In this document: in pieces, positions 17,940 through 26,813 of the stretch
How the letters are laid out: each line of letters starts with the position of its first letter
Position numbering within the stretch: the first letter of the stretch is position 1
From: Planctomycetales bacterium
Lineage (GTDB): Bacteria > Planctomycetota > Planctomycetia > Pirellulales > Pirellulaceae
Length of the DNA stretch: 64,000 nt
Direction: 5' to 3'
Assembly (NCBI GenBank): GCA_020427005.1
Contig: JAGQOY010000001.1
Location: 129,716-193,715, forward strand
Notes under the pieces: generated by a model
Databases searched by the model: none
Told to the model about the DNA's origin: nothing
The model's input: the letters and a program-made list of their open reading frames with translations, nothing else
Translations under genes and position numbers: made by a program

Positions 17940-19049
17940 TTACCTAAGAAGTGGATTCGCATCTACCGAACCGCTGCTGCTATTGGCAGTGTTCGATACT
18001 CCAGTCGTGCCTGGTTGACTGAAATCATATTTGGTCGATCGACTTACTGTACCCGGACGATACCCAGCCGCGGTTGTGACGCCGGAGTAGGAACTGGGCA
18101 ATGTAGTCGCGTTGCTGGGTAGCGTTGTGCCTGGTAATGCATAACTGTGTGTTGCACCTGCGGTCGAATTAGAACTAGATGTTGAGCCTCCCACGCTGAC
18201 TCCCGACGATGGACTCAAAAGAGGATTCGACGGCAAGCTAACCGCATTCCCACCGGCTGCACCCAAAGTATATGAGCTGCCGGCACTTGAGCCGAGTTGT
18301 GGCATGCTGGGGAGGCTGCTGGTTGGGGGCAAACTATTGGCGGGAAGCGATGTACTTGCTAACGAAGCGTTGGGACCGCCGGATCCAAAGTTTGGACTGC
18401 CAGAATTGAAGCCCCCCGAATTCGGTGACGGAATCGAGTTTAACGGCGCACCTACATTTGCAGATGCCATCGACTGCTGGACACTGGATGGAATCGGTAA
18501 CGAGTTTGGTGTGGAAGCACCACTTGAGTATCCGGCGGATGGATTGCCATACACGGACGGGGAAACACCAGGCGTAGACGCGTAGGATCCGCCATAAGGA
18601 TTAGGCAGATTTGTCGCTAGATTGCTCGAGGCTGCGTTTGTGCCGACCCCAGGAACTGCTGAAGCTGTCGATGAACTCATGGAATAAGGGCCGGTCTGGT
18701 AGCCATTTGCTTTGGCAGCTAAGCCTGCCCCGGGAACAGCGACTCCCGAAGAAGCATTTCCATAGGAGCTTGAGTTGTTCGACGCGTAAGAGGGCGTTGC
18801 GGAGTATCCGCCTCCGGTGCTCGGAGATTTGTCCGCTGAAACAATCGGGTTCGCTGTGTACTTAGATGCAGGGCTCTCAGGTGTGGCTGAATTGCCCTGC
18901 CCTACCAACGTTTCAACAGACGGTTCGCGATTCCATGAAAAAAGGCTGGCTGGCGACTTCCAGCTGGCAGATTTGCAACCTACTGTGCTGAAGGAACAGC
19001 AAACCAAAGCCAATATTACTAGTGAATATGGATGTAATTTCATGAACAT
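17940..19049 (-). CDS. Low-complexity Ser/Gly/Asn/Pro-rich lipoprotein
   Basis: The 369-residue product begins with a lipoprotein-type signal (SLVILALVCCSFSTVGC) and a short SWKSP linker. After about residue 40 it is almost wholly Ser, Gly, Asn, Ala, Pro, Thr and Tyr, with repeated short blocks such as NSLPPTSSLP and GGSTSSSNST. No globular domain is visible. This predicts an extended, disordered protein tethered to a membrane, possibly a surface or periplasmic spacer. The start may be ATG 19049 or the in-frame ATG 19043. Its stop is only 20 bases from the convergent PyrK-like gene. It lies downstream of flgB but separated by 425 bases, so a flagellar link is unproven. Confidence 0.65.
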   Translation of the reverse strand: MFMKLHPYSLVILALVCCSFSTVGCKSASWKSPASLFSWNREPSVETLVGQGNSATPESPASKYTANPIVSADKSPSTGGGYSATPSYASNNSSSYGNASSGVAVPGAGLAAKANGYQTGPYSMSSSTASAVPGVGTNAASSNLATNLPNPYGGSYASTPGVSPSVYGNPSAGYSSGASTPNSLPIPSSVQQSMASANVGAPLNSIPSPNSGGFNSGSPNFGSGGPNASLASTSLPANSLPPTSSLPSMPQLGSSAGSSYTLGAAGGNAVSLPSNPLLSPSSGVSVGGSTSSSNSTAGATHSYALPGTTLPSNATTLPSSYSGVTTAAGYRPGTVSRSTKYDFSQPGTTGVSNTANSSSGSVDANPLLR

Positions 19050-19474
19050 CGATCCTTCGACGAATTACATAACGGTTTTTCGATCGTTCTATGGCATCCA
19101 AGCCTAGAGCCATCCAAAATCAATTGACTCTCGCGGTGCGGTGGAATGCAATCTACTAGAGCGCAAACTAGCAAACAGGCTCATTTAGTTAACAACCAAA
19201 ACCTATGACTTGATGGCCCAAAATGATGACTGTCATTCCGAGGGCTACCTACCTCTCGTAGTTTCGACTTTAACCGCAGAAAAATTTAGCCAATCGCTAC
19301 TTTTTACCAAACCTATTTGCACCCTCACGACTCTGTATTGTACTTGCTTGTACCAGCGCTTAATGGGCAGAGCGATAGTACTTCATTGCGTAATTCAGCT
19401 TCAAGGTCAGTTGCTATAGCAAACCAAAATGACTTAACAAGTTACTGTGTTGGTCCAGCCAGTCGTAGACGTTT
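19050..19474. other. Intergenic region between flgB and the low-complexity lipoprotein gene
   Basis: In reverse-strand order, these 425 bases follow flgB and precede the lipoprotein gene. Short open frames occur but none resembles flgC or fliE, which commonly follow flgB. I see no tRNA or strong terminator. The promoter of the lipoprotein gene should lie in the part near 19050. Confidence 0.45.
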
Positions 19475-19891
19475 TCAAACACTTGGCGATTCGCGAATGG
19501 CAACTAACATGTTTTGATACTGTGAACGCATCAAGGTAACAGCCATTTGATGCATAAATTGGTTTTTCGATATTTGTGTGACCTGCTCTTCAAGACTCAC
19601 ATCACTTCCATCGTGGAACAGGATCTGCTTGCTTACGTCGCGCACTTTATCTAGAGCAGGTTGTTGGCCTGCCAAGCCATCGGAGTGATTCGCATAGCGT
19701 GACGTCGAGGGCTGTTCGATCGCTTCCTTTAAGGCTGCTTGAAAATCGGTAACTGACAAATCTCGCGTTTGGTAATCGGGTGTGTCTAGATTAGCCAAAT
19801 TGCTTGCTAACAACATGTGTCGCTTCTGAGCAAAGATCGCAGATTGTTCCAGTGCTGGAAGAGTCGAGCTACCAAAAATCGTGTTCCACAT
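19475..19891 (-). CDS. flgB: Flagellar basal-body rod protein FlgB
   Basis: FlgB is the most proximal rod subunit, crossing the periplasm between the MS ring and the rest of the rod. The N-terminal motif MLLASNLANLDTPDYQ matches the ANxDTPGY signature of rod proteins. The C-terminal helix VSLEEQVTQISKNQ followed by AVTLMRSQYQNMLVAI is also typical. I prefer the ATG at 19891, giving 138 residues; a TTG at 19906 would add five. The gene is last in a reverse-strand set with a GHKL-like protein and a FlgN-like protein upstream. Unusually, neither flgC nor fliE follows. Confidence 0.92.
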   Translation of the reverse strand: MWNTIFGSSTLPALEQSAIFAQKRHMLLASNLANLDTPDYQTRDLSVTDFQAALKEAIEQPSTSRYANHSDGLAGQQPALDKVRDVSKQILFHDGSDVSLEEQVTQISKNQFMHQMAVTLMRSQYQNMLVAIRESPSV

Positions 19892-19930
19892 TCCATCAAA
19901 CCACAAGTATGAGTGCTTGATTCAATCGGC

Positions 19931-20539
19931 TCAGGCCACTTTGCGTTGGGGCATGCGAGACGGTATGGTCAATTGCCAGGCTATTCCTCCTTGCGGGCAT
20001 CGCAAACACTGAATTTGCAACCCCGCTGCTTGTATCTGTGAAACAAGCTTCGTCGATCCCGGGGTTGCGTCGTGCGCACTCAATAGGGAATAGTTCTTGC
20101 TTTCTACGATAGCGAAGGCAGGTCGAAAACTATAAATTGGATTCTGAGAACCAGAATCGGCCACTTCAATCTCAATGCCCCGTGCACCGATCGAAGCGGA
20201 AATCATGACGTCGCTATTTCGTGGGCTTCGCCGAATCGCTAGCTCAAGTAAATCTTCTAGTGCAGCTCTCAGGCTAGGTGTAGGGGATAAGCTGCGGCCG
20301 AGAAAGGTTGCCACATGCGAATCAATATTTAATTCCAGTTTGACGCCCATCGACCGAGCGAGTGAATGTTTGAGTTGCACGCTCTCGGAGATCGCCTCTA
20401 CTAGACTGTTGGTTTGCTGCCTCCAGGAGTTCATGTTGATGATTTGCATATTAGGCATCCATTCCGTGGAAATCTTCCCCAAAAGCTCGAGTAAATCGCG
20501 TGATTGATAGCTAGGCCCCTTAGGCTTCTCCCAAATCAA
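19931..20539 (-). CDS. Degenerate GHKL (histidine-kinase-like ATPase) domain protein in flagellar operon
   Basis: The 202-residue protein looks like a short helical part (about 10-60) followed by an ATPase-like fold. The helix ALEDLLELAIRRSP stands where kinases have the N-box, but the key Asn is replaced by Glu. IEIEVADSGSQNP resembles the G1 box DxGxG yet lacks the second Gly. IQAAGLQIQCLRCPQGGIAWQLTIP resembles the final strands of the fold. No conserved phosphorylatable His is apparent. Nucleotide binding is therefore doubtful. The frame starts at a TTG (20539), overlapping the FlgN-like gene by 20 bases, and ends about 40 bases before flgB. A role in flagellar regulation or partner binding is inference from position. 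Confidence 0.6.
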   Translation of the reverse strand: MIWEKPKGPSYQSRDLLELLGKISTEWMPNMQIINMNSWRQQTNSLVEAISESVQLKHSLARSMGVKLELNIDSHVATFLGRSLSPTPSLRAALEDLLELAIRRSPRNSDVMISASIGARGIEIEVADSGSQNPIYSFRPAFAIVESKNYSLLSAHDATPGSTKLVSQIQAAGLQIQCLRCPQGGIAWQLTIPSRMPQRKVA

Positions 20540-20984
20540 GGCTGCTTTGAGTCAAAACAGATTCTGCGTTGTAAGCGCTATGCGCTAGGATAGAATCCTG
20601 TCCATCCTGCAACTGTGCTTGCAGACAATCGCGCCGCGTAGTAGCGTCCTCCAGTGTGGTTGCCTCTAAATCAAGTATGGTCTTGAATAACTGAGTTGCC
20701 AATTGAGTAACTTGACGACATTGTGCACGCGTTGCTTCGTCCTTCCAGACTCTTGCTTCGGCGTTATCGTGAATATAAGGTGCCAGCTGCAACTGTAGCT
20801 GCGATAGCTCCTCTATTAATGGTTGCTTGCGGCCCAAGATACCCAATAAGGCGGCAGAATCCTCGCTATGAATCGCCCGCTTCTGCTGCTCGACCAGAGG
20901 CAAGATCGCTCTCAGCAACGATAAACGCTGTTCCATTAGGTTCAGAAGTAGGTCGGTGTATTCGACGGAATCCGGAGTCGACAT
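20520..20984 (-). CDS. FlgN-like flagellar export chaperone
   Basis: The 154-residue product is all-helical, with a first helix YTDLLLNLMEQRLSLLRAILPLVEQ-type pattern, a KQPLIEELSQLQLQL helix and two further helices. Length and helix pattern fit the FlgN family, chaperones for hook-filament junction proteins. Sequence identity within that family is low, so the call rests on shape and on its position. It is the first gene of the reverse-strand flagellar set and overlaps the next frame by 20 bases. The start is the ATG at 20984. Confidence 0.6.
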   Translation of the reverse strand: MSTPDSVEYTDLLLNLMEQRLSLLRAILPLVEQQKRAIHSEDSAALLGILGRKQPLIEELSQLQLQLAPYIHDNAEARVWKDEATRAQCRQVTQLATQLFKTILDLEATTLEDATTRRDCLQAQLQDGQDSILAHSAYNAESVLTQSSLDLGEA

Positions 20985-21512
20985 ACATGCCTTTCACTGC
21001 TGCATACATAACGAATTTAACTCTTTGGACCCACTCGCTAACCGCTTGAAATCAGTAGCAAGCCCAGAACGAAACTGCTTTTAGCAGGCCTCAAACTGCA
21101 TGTCGAGCCGAATCCCCCCCCAAAATGGCACATCGCGGACAATTTAGGTTCGCCATTCGCGCCTCGCGCTCGTAACCATTAGGCAAATCAAGCACTGGAA
21201 AAACTCCTACTCACTGCCGTACCAAGCTTTTAGGCGGGGCTGCTTGGCAGGGAACTTGGCTTCCCACACCGCGTAATTTCGAAAAGTTTGGATGGGCTAA
21301 GCCTGAGCAGCCTGAAAAAATGCGAGGCTCCGTCCTGCACGCCAAATTGGTGTTGTGTCGACGGCATGCCTGGATATACTGCTGAGTTCCCAATAGCCAG
21401 AGTGCGAACTCTGTGAGTTTGAGGGTAGGTGCGGAATTGGGCTGTCCCCACTAGTCGAGGGATTAGCCGACAAAGTCGAAAATAGCGCAAACGATTGGTT
21501 CAGGGAGCCACT
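20985..21512. other. Intergenic region between the FlgN-like gene and rpmB
   Basis: These 528 bases lie between divergent genes and must hold promoters for the reverse-strand flagellar set and for rpmB. A run of eight C sits at 21114-21121. A GCAG-type short hairpin (CTGCTTTTAGCAG) lies near 21076-21088. Open frames crossing the region on the reverse strand lack protein character. No RNA gene was recognised. Confidence 0.45.
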
Positions 21513-21779
21513 ATGGCCCGTCAATGTTCTATCTGTGGTAAGCAAGCTTCGGTTGGTAATCGAGTAGAGATTCGGGGTAAAGCCAAATACTTGGGCGGTG
21601 TTGGTACCAAGGTTACGGGTATCACACGACGAAAATTCAAACCCAATTTGCAATCCGTAAAAATCGAGCTGCCAAGTGGTGAGCATAAGAAGCTGCCTGT
21701 GTGCACTCAGTGTATTCGGAGCGGGGTAGTGCGCAAGGTTGTCAAGCAAAAGCCATTTGCCTTGCCCGGGTCGAAGTAA
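21513..21779 (+). CDS. rpmB: 50S ribosomal protein L28
   Basis: The protein starts MARQCSICGK and contains TRRKFKPNLQSVKI, the typical L28 core. It has two CxxC pairs (CSIC and CTQC), the zinc-binding form of L28. The length is 88 residues. I use the ATG at 21513, with GGGAG five to nine bases upstream, and not an earlier in-frame codon, because L28 begins at this Met. It is a large-subunit protein that binds 23S rRNA near the E-site side. It precedes the gatC gene by about 250 bases. Confidence 0.96.
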   Translation: MARQCSICGKQASVGNRVEIRGKAKYLGGVGTKVTGITRRKFKPNLQSVKIELPSGEHKKLPVCTQCIRSGVVRKVVKQKPFALPGSK

Positions 21780-22028
21780 TGATTGGTCTATGCATGGGGA
21801 CCACTCCCAGTCGCGAAATTCCCGACTAGAGGAAACAAAGCTCTCCCATGCCGCGTATCTCTGTTGCATTACTTGAAAAAATGCCGTCCGTTTGCCTTGG
21901 CCTGTACCGCTATTGAACTGTTGGTTGGCTTCTTGTGGGTTGATGAGTTGAAACGAGTGAACGTCACGGTTCATACGGTTTGACTTTGGGACATATTCTC
22001 AGTTCCCTATCTCAAAGGTGTGTAACAG

Positions 22029-22319
22029 GTGCATCTAACCACCCGGGACGTTAAGAAGGTCGCGAGTCTCGCGAAGTTGGCCTTTTCGGAGAGTGAGTTA
22101 GCGCACTTGACTCAACAGCTTGGGGATATCGTACATTTTGTTGAACAGTTAGCCGAAGTCGACACGGATGGCATCTTAGAAATGACACATCCATTGGATA
22201 TTCACTCAGCTTTGCGAGCCGATCAGGTAAATGCTTGCCTTCCTCGCAAGGATGCTTTGGCCAATAGCCCGAATTCTGACGGCGAATTTTTCCTTGTGCC
22301 GCCAGTGCTAGGCAAATAG
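22029..22319 (+). CDS. gatC: Aspartyl/glutamyl-tRNA amidotransferase subunit C
   Basis: GatC is the small subunit that stabilises GatA and links it to GatB in the enzyme making Gln-tRNA or Asn-tRNA from the misacylated forms. The 96-residue protein has VASLAKLAFSESELAHLTQQL, VEQLAEVDTDGILEMTHPLD and LRADQV, all family hallmarks. It starts at a GTG (22029). gatA follows 183 bases downstream and gatB after that. The set implies that the cell uses indirect charging for at least one of tRNA-Gln or tRNA-Asn. Confidence 0.93.
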   Translation: MHLTTRDVKKVASLAKLAFSESELAHLTQQLGDIVHFVEQLAEVDTDGILEMTHPLDIHSALRADQVNACLPRKDALANSPNSDGEFFLVPPVLGK

Positions 22320-22502
22320 CCTCCGTTTCCGTTGCTTGGTCCTGCCTGGAGGTTACTTGATACTGGCCCAACTGGACTTGCAGCTAGTGGAACTCATGAG
22401 GTTGCAGGCACTGATTGTTCTGTATTCTGACCGTTTGCACGAGTTCTTATTGCTCAGGATTTTACCTTTCGACCCAATGCCCGGACACTTCAAGCCGCAC
22501 CG

Positions 22503-23984
22503 ATGACGAGATTAGAACTTCAATCAGCTACTGAATTAGGTCGCAAAATCGCCGCTCGTGAGATCAGCAGTCGCGAGACTACCCAGTATTTTCTGGATCG
22601 AGTCGAGGCGTTGAATTCTAGGATTTTCGCCCTGAATCTGGTCGACGGACAACGAGCCTTGGAGTTGTCTGACAACATAGACAAAAGATTACAGGCAGGC
22701 GAAAGCTTGTCGCCACTGGCAGGAGTGCCAATGGCAATCAAAGACGTCCTTTGTACGCGTGGTATTGCAACGACTTGCGGCTCCCGCATCTTGAATGGCT
22801 TTGTCCCTCCTTATGATGCTACGGCTGTTGAGAAGCTTTTGTCGGCTGGGTTGGTACCAATCGGCAAGTCCAACATGGACGAATTCGCTATGGGGGGGAG
22901 CACTGAAAATAGTGCTTACGGCGTAACTCGTAATCCATGGAATTTAGCCTGTACTCCAGGTGGGTCGAGCGGAGGGGCGGCTGCGGCTGTCGCTGCAGGG
23001 CTGGCTCCGATCTCGATAGGTACTGACACAGGAGGGTCCGTCCGTCAACCTGCGGCATTGTGTGGAGTGTGCGGCATGAAGCCAACCTACGGTCGCATAA
23101 GTCGATATGGCTTGGTCGCCTTCGCTAGTAGCTTGGATCAGATCGGCCCGTTGGCCCACCGCGTGGAAGATATCGCTAGCACTTTACAGATTCTGGCCGG
23201 TTATGACCAGCGCGATAGCACATCTTTGAATGAGCCGGTTCCGGAATATTGCAAGCAACTAGATGCACCTATCAAAGGATTGCGTGTAGGAGTTATCCGA
23301 GAACATTTGGAGCACGAATCATTAGACCCAGAAGTGCGTGCAGCCGTTGAACGAGCACAGCTTTTACTTGAGGATATGGGTGTCACCATGGTCGACGTGC
23401 ATCTTCCACACACCAAGTATTCGGTACCAGCATATTACCTGATTGCTCCGTGTGAAGCGAGCAGCAACTTGGCGAGGTACGAAGGGACGCACTATGGATT
23501 TCGCTCCTCGGCAGCCCCGCAGGCCGATTCACCTTTGGAATCTATGATGGTTAATAGCCGAAGTGAAGGTTTTGGAAATGAAGTCAAACGACGTATTATG
23601 TTAGGTACCTTCGCACTTAGTGCAGGTTACTACGACGCATATTACAAGAAGGCCCTTAGGGTTCGAAGGCTAATTGCGCAGGATTACCGGAGCGCTTTTG
23701 ACAAAGTTGACGTTGTGCTTGGGCCTACGACTCCAACGCCGGCATTCAAACTTGGGGAAAAGCTGGACGATCCAGTGCAAATGTATCTGTGTGATTTGTT
23801 TACGGTAGGGGCTAATCTGGCTGGACTGCCAGGTATCTCTTTACCGGCTGGTCAGGACGAAACTGGACTACCTCTGGCTGTCCAGCTACAGGCTCCTGCC
23901 CTCGACGAGGTTCAGCTTTTGAATGTTGCATACCAACTACAGACTGCAGGCTTATTCCAGCAACAAGTTGCAGAGCTTTCGTAA
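22503..23984 (+). CDS. gatA: Aspartyl/glutamyl-tRNA amidotransferase subunit A
   Basis: GatA is the glutaminase subunit, of the amidase-signature family. The Ser-cis-Ser-Lys triad can be read: Lys80 in MAIKDVLC, Ser155 in PGGSSGG and Ser179 in DTGGSVRQP. Later family features include LPGISLPAG and GLPLAVQLQ. The length, 493 residues, is normal. The ATG at 22503 is used. The frame is complete with no anomalies. It lies between gatC and gatB, with gaps of 183 and 176 bases. Confidence 0.96.
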   Translation: MTRLELQSATELGRKIAAREISSRETTQYFLDRVEALNSRIFALNLVDGQRALELSDNIDKRLQAGESLSPLAGVPMAIKDVLCTRGIATTCGSRILNGFVPPYDATAVEKLLSAGLVPIGKSNMDEFAMGGSTENSAYGVTRNPWNLACTPGGSSGGAAAAVAAGLAPISIGTDTGGSVRQPAALCGVCGMKPTYGRISRYGLVAFASSLDQIGPLAHRVEDIASTLQILAGYDQRDSTSLNEPVPEYCKQLDAPIKGLRVGVIREHLEHESLDPEVRAAVERAQLLLEDMGVTMVDVHLPHTKYSVPAYYLIAPCEASSNLARYEGTHYGFRSSAAPQADSPLESMMVNSRSEGFGNEVKRRIMLGTFALSAGYYDAYYKKALRVRRLIAQDYRSAFDKVDVVLGPTTPTPAFKLGEKLDDPVQMYLCDLFTVGANLAGLPGISLPAGQDETGLPLAVQLQAPALDEVQLLNVAYQLQTAGLFQQQVAELS

Positions 23985-24160
23985 TTCTCAACATTTTCAC
24001 GAGCTTAGAATTTCCTGGAAAGCCAAGACTGGTGAGTTAAGAAGTCATATTGGATCAGTGGCATGAACTCCGTACTAATTCACCCTTACTTGATGCCCAA
24101 GATGTTCTATGGTTATGAGTAAAACACGCACCATTTTCTCACCACGCTGAGTCAAGTTCC

Positions 24161-25636
24161 ATGAGTGTCCCCTATCAAGTCGTCATTGGTCTTGAAGTTC
24201 ACGTGCAACTCAGTACGCAGAGCAAATTGTTTTGCGGCTGCCCAACCGTATTTGGAGCCGAATCCAATACGCAGGTTTGCCCTGTCTGCTTAGGGTTACC
24301 GGGGGCGTTGCCCGTCATGAACCAACGTGCCATTGAATTGGCAATTCAAACTGGGCTGGCCCTCAATTGCGAAATCGCGAGTGTAACAAAATGGGATCGC
24401 AAGAACTATTTCTACCCGGATTTGCCGAAGGGTTACCAAATCAGCCAGTTTGATCAGCCAATCTGCGGAGAAGGTCATCTCGATTTCCCTGATCCGGAAA
24501 ATGAGGGAGAATCGCTGCGAGTGCGTTTGATTCGAGCGCATTTGGAAGAAGATGCGGGCAAAAGCATGCACGATGAGGCGGCCGGAAAGGCAGACAGCCG
24601 CATTGATTTAAATCGCACAGGGACTCCGCTGCTAGAAATCGTCTCCTATCCAGATCTTCGATCAGCGGTAGCTGCCAAAGCGTACTTGACGGAGCTGAGG
24701 CTTTTATTGACGTACTTGGGAGTTTCGGATTGCAATATGCAAGAGGGCAGCTTGCGAGTTGATGCCAACGTCAATCTGCACATCGAACACAACGGGAAGA
24801 CGATTGCTACACCAATCGTTGAGATTAAGAATTTAAATAGTTTTCGCGCCGTCGAGCGGGCTTTGGAATACGAAAGCAAACGGCAATTTAGCCAGTGGCA
24901 ACAAACCGGTGCAGTCATGGGAGATAGCCCCAAGCAAACTCGCGGATGGGACGATGCGGCAGGTGTAACGTTACCTCAAAGAGAGAAAGAGGAATCGGCC
25001 GACTATCGATATTTTCCTGATCCGGACCTTATACCACTACAAATTACAGATGCACAACTGCAGCGGGCTCAGTCAGCTGTTGGAGAAACTCCTCTCATGG
25101 TTCGCCGACGATTGCAACGCGACCATGAACTCAAGGCCTATGACGCGGATGTTATTGCGTCCCAGGGACGTGCGATGGTTTCGTATTTTGATGAAGCGCT
25201 CACAAAAGGCGCGTCTGCCAAGCGTCTCAGCAGCTGGATGCAACAAGATGTAATGCGGACCCTAAATGAGAATAATTGGACCATTACTGAATTTCCGATT
25301 GCGGCCAACAAATTAGCATCGCTGCTGGTTGCGATAGATGATGGACAGCTTGACAATTCCAGGGGCAAGAACGTATTCCAGTATTTCCTAGACCGCCCAG
25401 CATCGGACTTGGAGGAAGCAATCAAGTCCTTGGGAATTGCAAGTGTTGACCAAGCTGAGCTAGAGCAATTATGTCGAGAGCTGTTAGCTGAAAACCCCAA
25501 GATCGTGGCTCAAGTTAAAGAAGGCAATGTTAAGGGCTTGGGGGCTTTGATCGGTCCAGCTAAAAAACGCAATCCGAACATCGATCCCAATCTCGTGCGA
25601 ACGATTTGTCAACAATTAATCGACACCGAATTCTGA
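24161..25636 (+). CDS. gatB: Aspartyl/glutamyl-tRNA amidotransferase subunit B
   Basis: GatB binds the misacylated tRNA, activates its carboxyl with ATP and receives ammonia from GatA. The N-terminus YQVVIGLEVHVQLST is diagnostic, followed by the Cys-rich FCGCPTVFG with CPVCLGLPG, and KNYFYPDLPKGYQISQ. The cradle domain ends in DYRYFPDPDL, and a YqeY-like tail (about 330-491) contains KGLGALIGPAKKRNP. It is 491 residues long, as expected. A seven-base-pair hairpin lies just after the stop. Confidence 0.96.
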   Translation: MSVPYQVVIGLEVHVQLSTQSKLFCGCPTVFGAESNTQVCPVCLGLPGALPVMNQRAIELAIQTGLALNCEIASVTKWDRKNYFYPDLPKGYQISQFDQPICGEGHLDFPDPENEGESLRVRLIRAHLEEDAGKSMHDEAAGKADSRIDLNRTGTPLLEIVSYPDLRSAVAAKAYLTELRLLLTYLGVSDCNMQEGSLRVDANVNLHIEHNGKTIATPIVEIKNLNSFRAVERALEYESKRQFSQWQQTGAVMGDSPKQTRGWDDAAGVTLPQREKEESADYRYFPDPDLIPLQITDAQLQRAQSAVGETPLMVRRRLQRDHELKAYDADVIASQGRAMVSYFDEALTKGASAKRLSSWMQQDVMRTLNENNWTITEFPIAANKLASLLVAIDDGQLDNSRGKNVFQYFLDRPASDLEEAIKSLGIASVDQAELEQLCRELLAENPKIVAQVKEGNVKGLGALIGPAKKRNPNIDPNLVRTICQQLIDTEF

Positions 25637-25640
25637 TGGG

Positions 25641-25660
25641 ACGAGAAATGTCGTTCTCGT
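25641..25660 (+). terminator. Possible hairpin downstream of gatB
   Basis: ACGAGAA and TTCTCGT form a perfect seven-base-pair stem around a six-base loop, beginning four bases after the gatB stop. There is no U-rich tract after it, so intrinsic termination is uncertain. Confidence 0.35.
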
Positions 25661-25756
25661 TGAACATCACCACAATCATACTTTTTCTATCGCGTCTTCG
25701 TAACGTGTCGATAGTTTTGGTGTCGTGTTTTAAGTCAATGGCTGACACCAACAGCT

Positions 25757-25783
25757 ACATGCCTTAGCGGCTTCGCCGCATGT
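25757..25783. terminator. Hairpin between convergent gatB and comB
   Basis: GCGGC-TTC-GCCGC forms a tight stem-loop at 25767-25779, and flanking ACAT and ATGT could extend it with a bulge. It lies between converging genes and could act in either direction. No T-tract is present; a dispersed repeat-type palindrome is an alternative. Confidence 0.35.
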
Positions 25784-25851
25784 TCGTCGAGCTCTCTCAT
25801 CGACCCCATACAGCTGAAGTGTTATCGGCGGTCGCTGATTTGTCGGCTGAT

Positions 25852-26616
25852 TTACGCAACCCGACTGAGCGTAAAACTGGGTGCTGGAGAATTAGCTGAA
25901 AGCTTGGCGACCGCCGGTTCGACATCTAGTTCGATAGCATATTCTATATCACGTTCATAGCCCTGAGCTACGAGATTGTGGCCCCCTTGAGCTTGTAACA
26001 GCGGAAGCGGAATGTGGAACGCATCACCAGATTCGAGTGTTGACGAAATTGCCAACCACGCCTGCAGGCTGAGATTCGTTGCATCACTTCCAATCTCATA
26101 TTGTGAGACAAGCTGCTTTACGATTGCCCCAGCCGTAATACTATCTTCGAGAGCAATATTTCCATCAGTGCCTGCGCAGACGATGTGAATATCCAGATCA
26201 TTTTCAAGGTTCAGAAGTTGACAGAGCGAACTGCGATTGCGGAGGCAGCCGAGAAAAATGGAATCGGCGTTGGCGCAGGCCTGCACGGCGCGCGTGCCGT
26301 TAGTGGTAGTAAAAATCAAGGTTCGCTGAGCAACCTGATCCTTAGTAAATTCCAATGGACTGTTGCCCAAGTCGAAACCCTCGATCTTATTGCAATGGCG
26401 TTCTCCGCAGAGTAGCGGACGGGGTTTGCCAAGCACCTCGTATAAGCAATGGGCCTGCTCTATATCTTTGGCAACTAGAACGCTTGCTGCTCCGCTAGCC
26501 AATGCTTTTGTCGCCGTAGTGGTGAAACGAAACGTGTCTATTACAACGGCAGCAAAGGGATTGGATGGCGGACAAAAATACTCAGGCAACAAGTAAACAA
26601 AGCACTTGGGTCGCAT
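25852..26616 (-). CDS. comB: 2-phosphosulfolactate phosphatase (ComB)
   Basis: ComB removes phosphate from 2-phosphosulfolactate, as in the archaeal coenzyme M pathway. In bacteria the family also occurs in sulfolactate formation. Diagnostic stretches are AVVIDTFRFTTTATKALASGA, CGERHCNKIEGFDLGNSPLE, TLIFTTTNGTRAVQAC and VCAGTDGNIALEDSITAGAIV. I use the ATG at 26616; a TTG two codons earlier is also open. At 254 residues it is of normal size. No comA or other sulfonate gene is adjacent, so the physiological substrate is uncertain. Confidence 0.9.
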   Translation of the reverse strand: MRPKCFVYLLPEYFCPPSNPFAAVVIDTFRFTTTATKALASGAASVLVAKDIEQAHCLYEVLGKPRPLLCGERHCNKIEGFDLGNSPLEFTKDQVAQRTLIFTTTNGTRAVQACANADSIFLGCLRNRSSLCQLLNLENDLDIHIVCAGTDGNIALEDSITAGAIVKQLVSQYEIGSDATNLSLQAWLAISSTLESGDAFHIPLPLLQAQGGHNLVAQGYERDIEYAIELDVEPAVAKLSANSPAPSFTLSRVA

Positions 26617-26813
26617 AGTCAATATTAGGTTTGCGTGAGGATGAAATTGGTCCAGAAAACTGCATAGTTTACCTTGAGCAGGCGGGATTCTTAAGTTGCC
26701 TCATTGAACAGCCCACTTGAGTGCATTAAAACCCTGTTTAGGCCCTTGCGGCCAATAATGTTCTTTGAACCGACCGTTTCAAAACAGTAGATGACTTTTG
26801 CGGACCTATTCGG

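Noticed and set aside
21297..21974. Reverse frame over rpmB
   Set aside because: It covers the whole L28 gene on the other strand and has no domain character.
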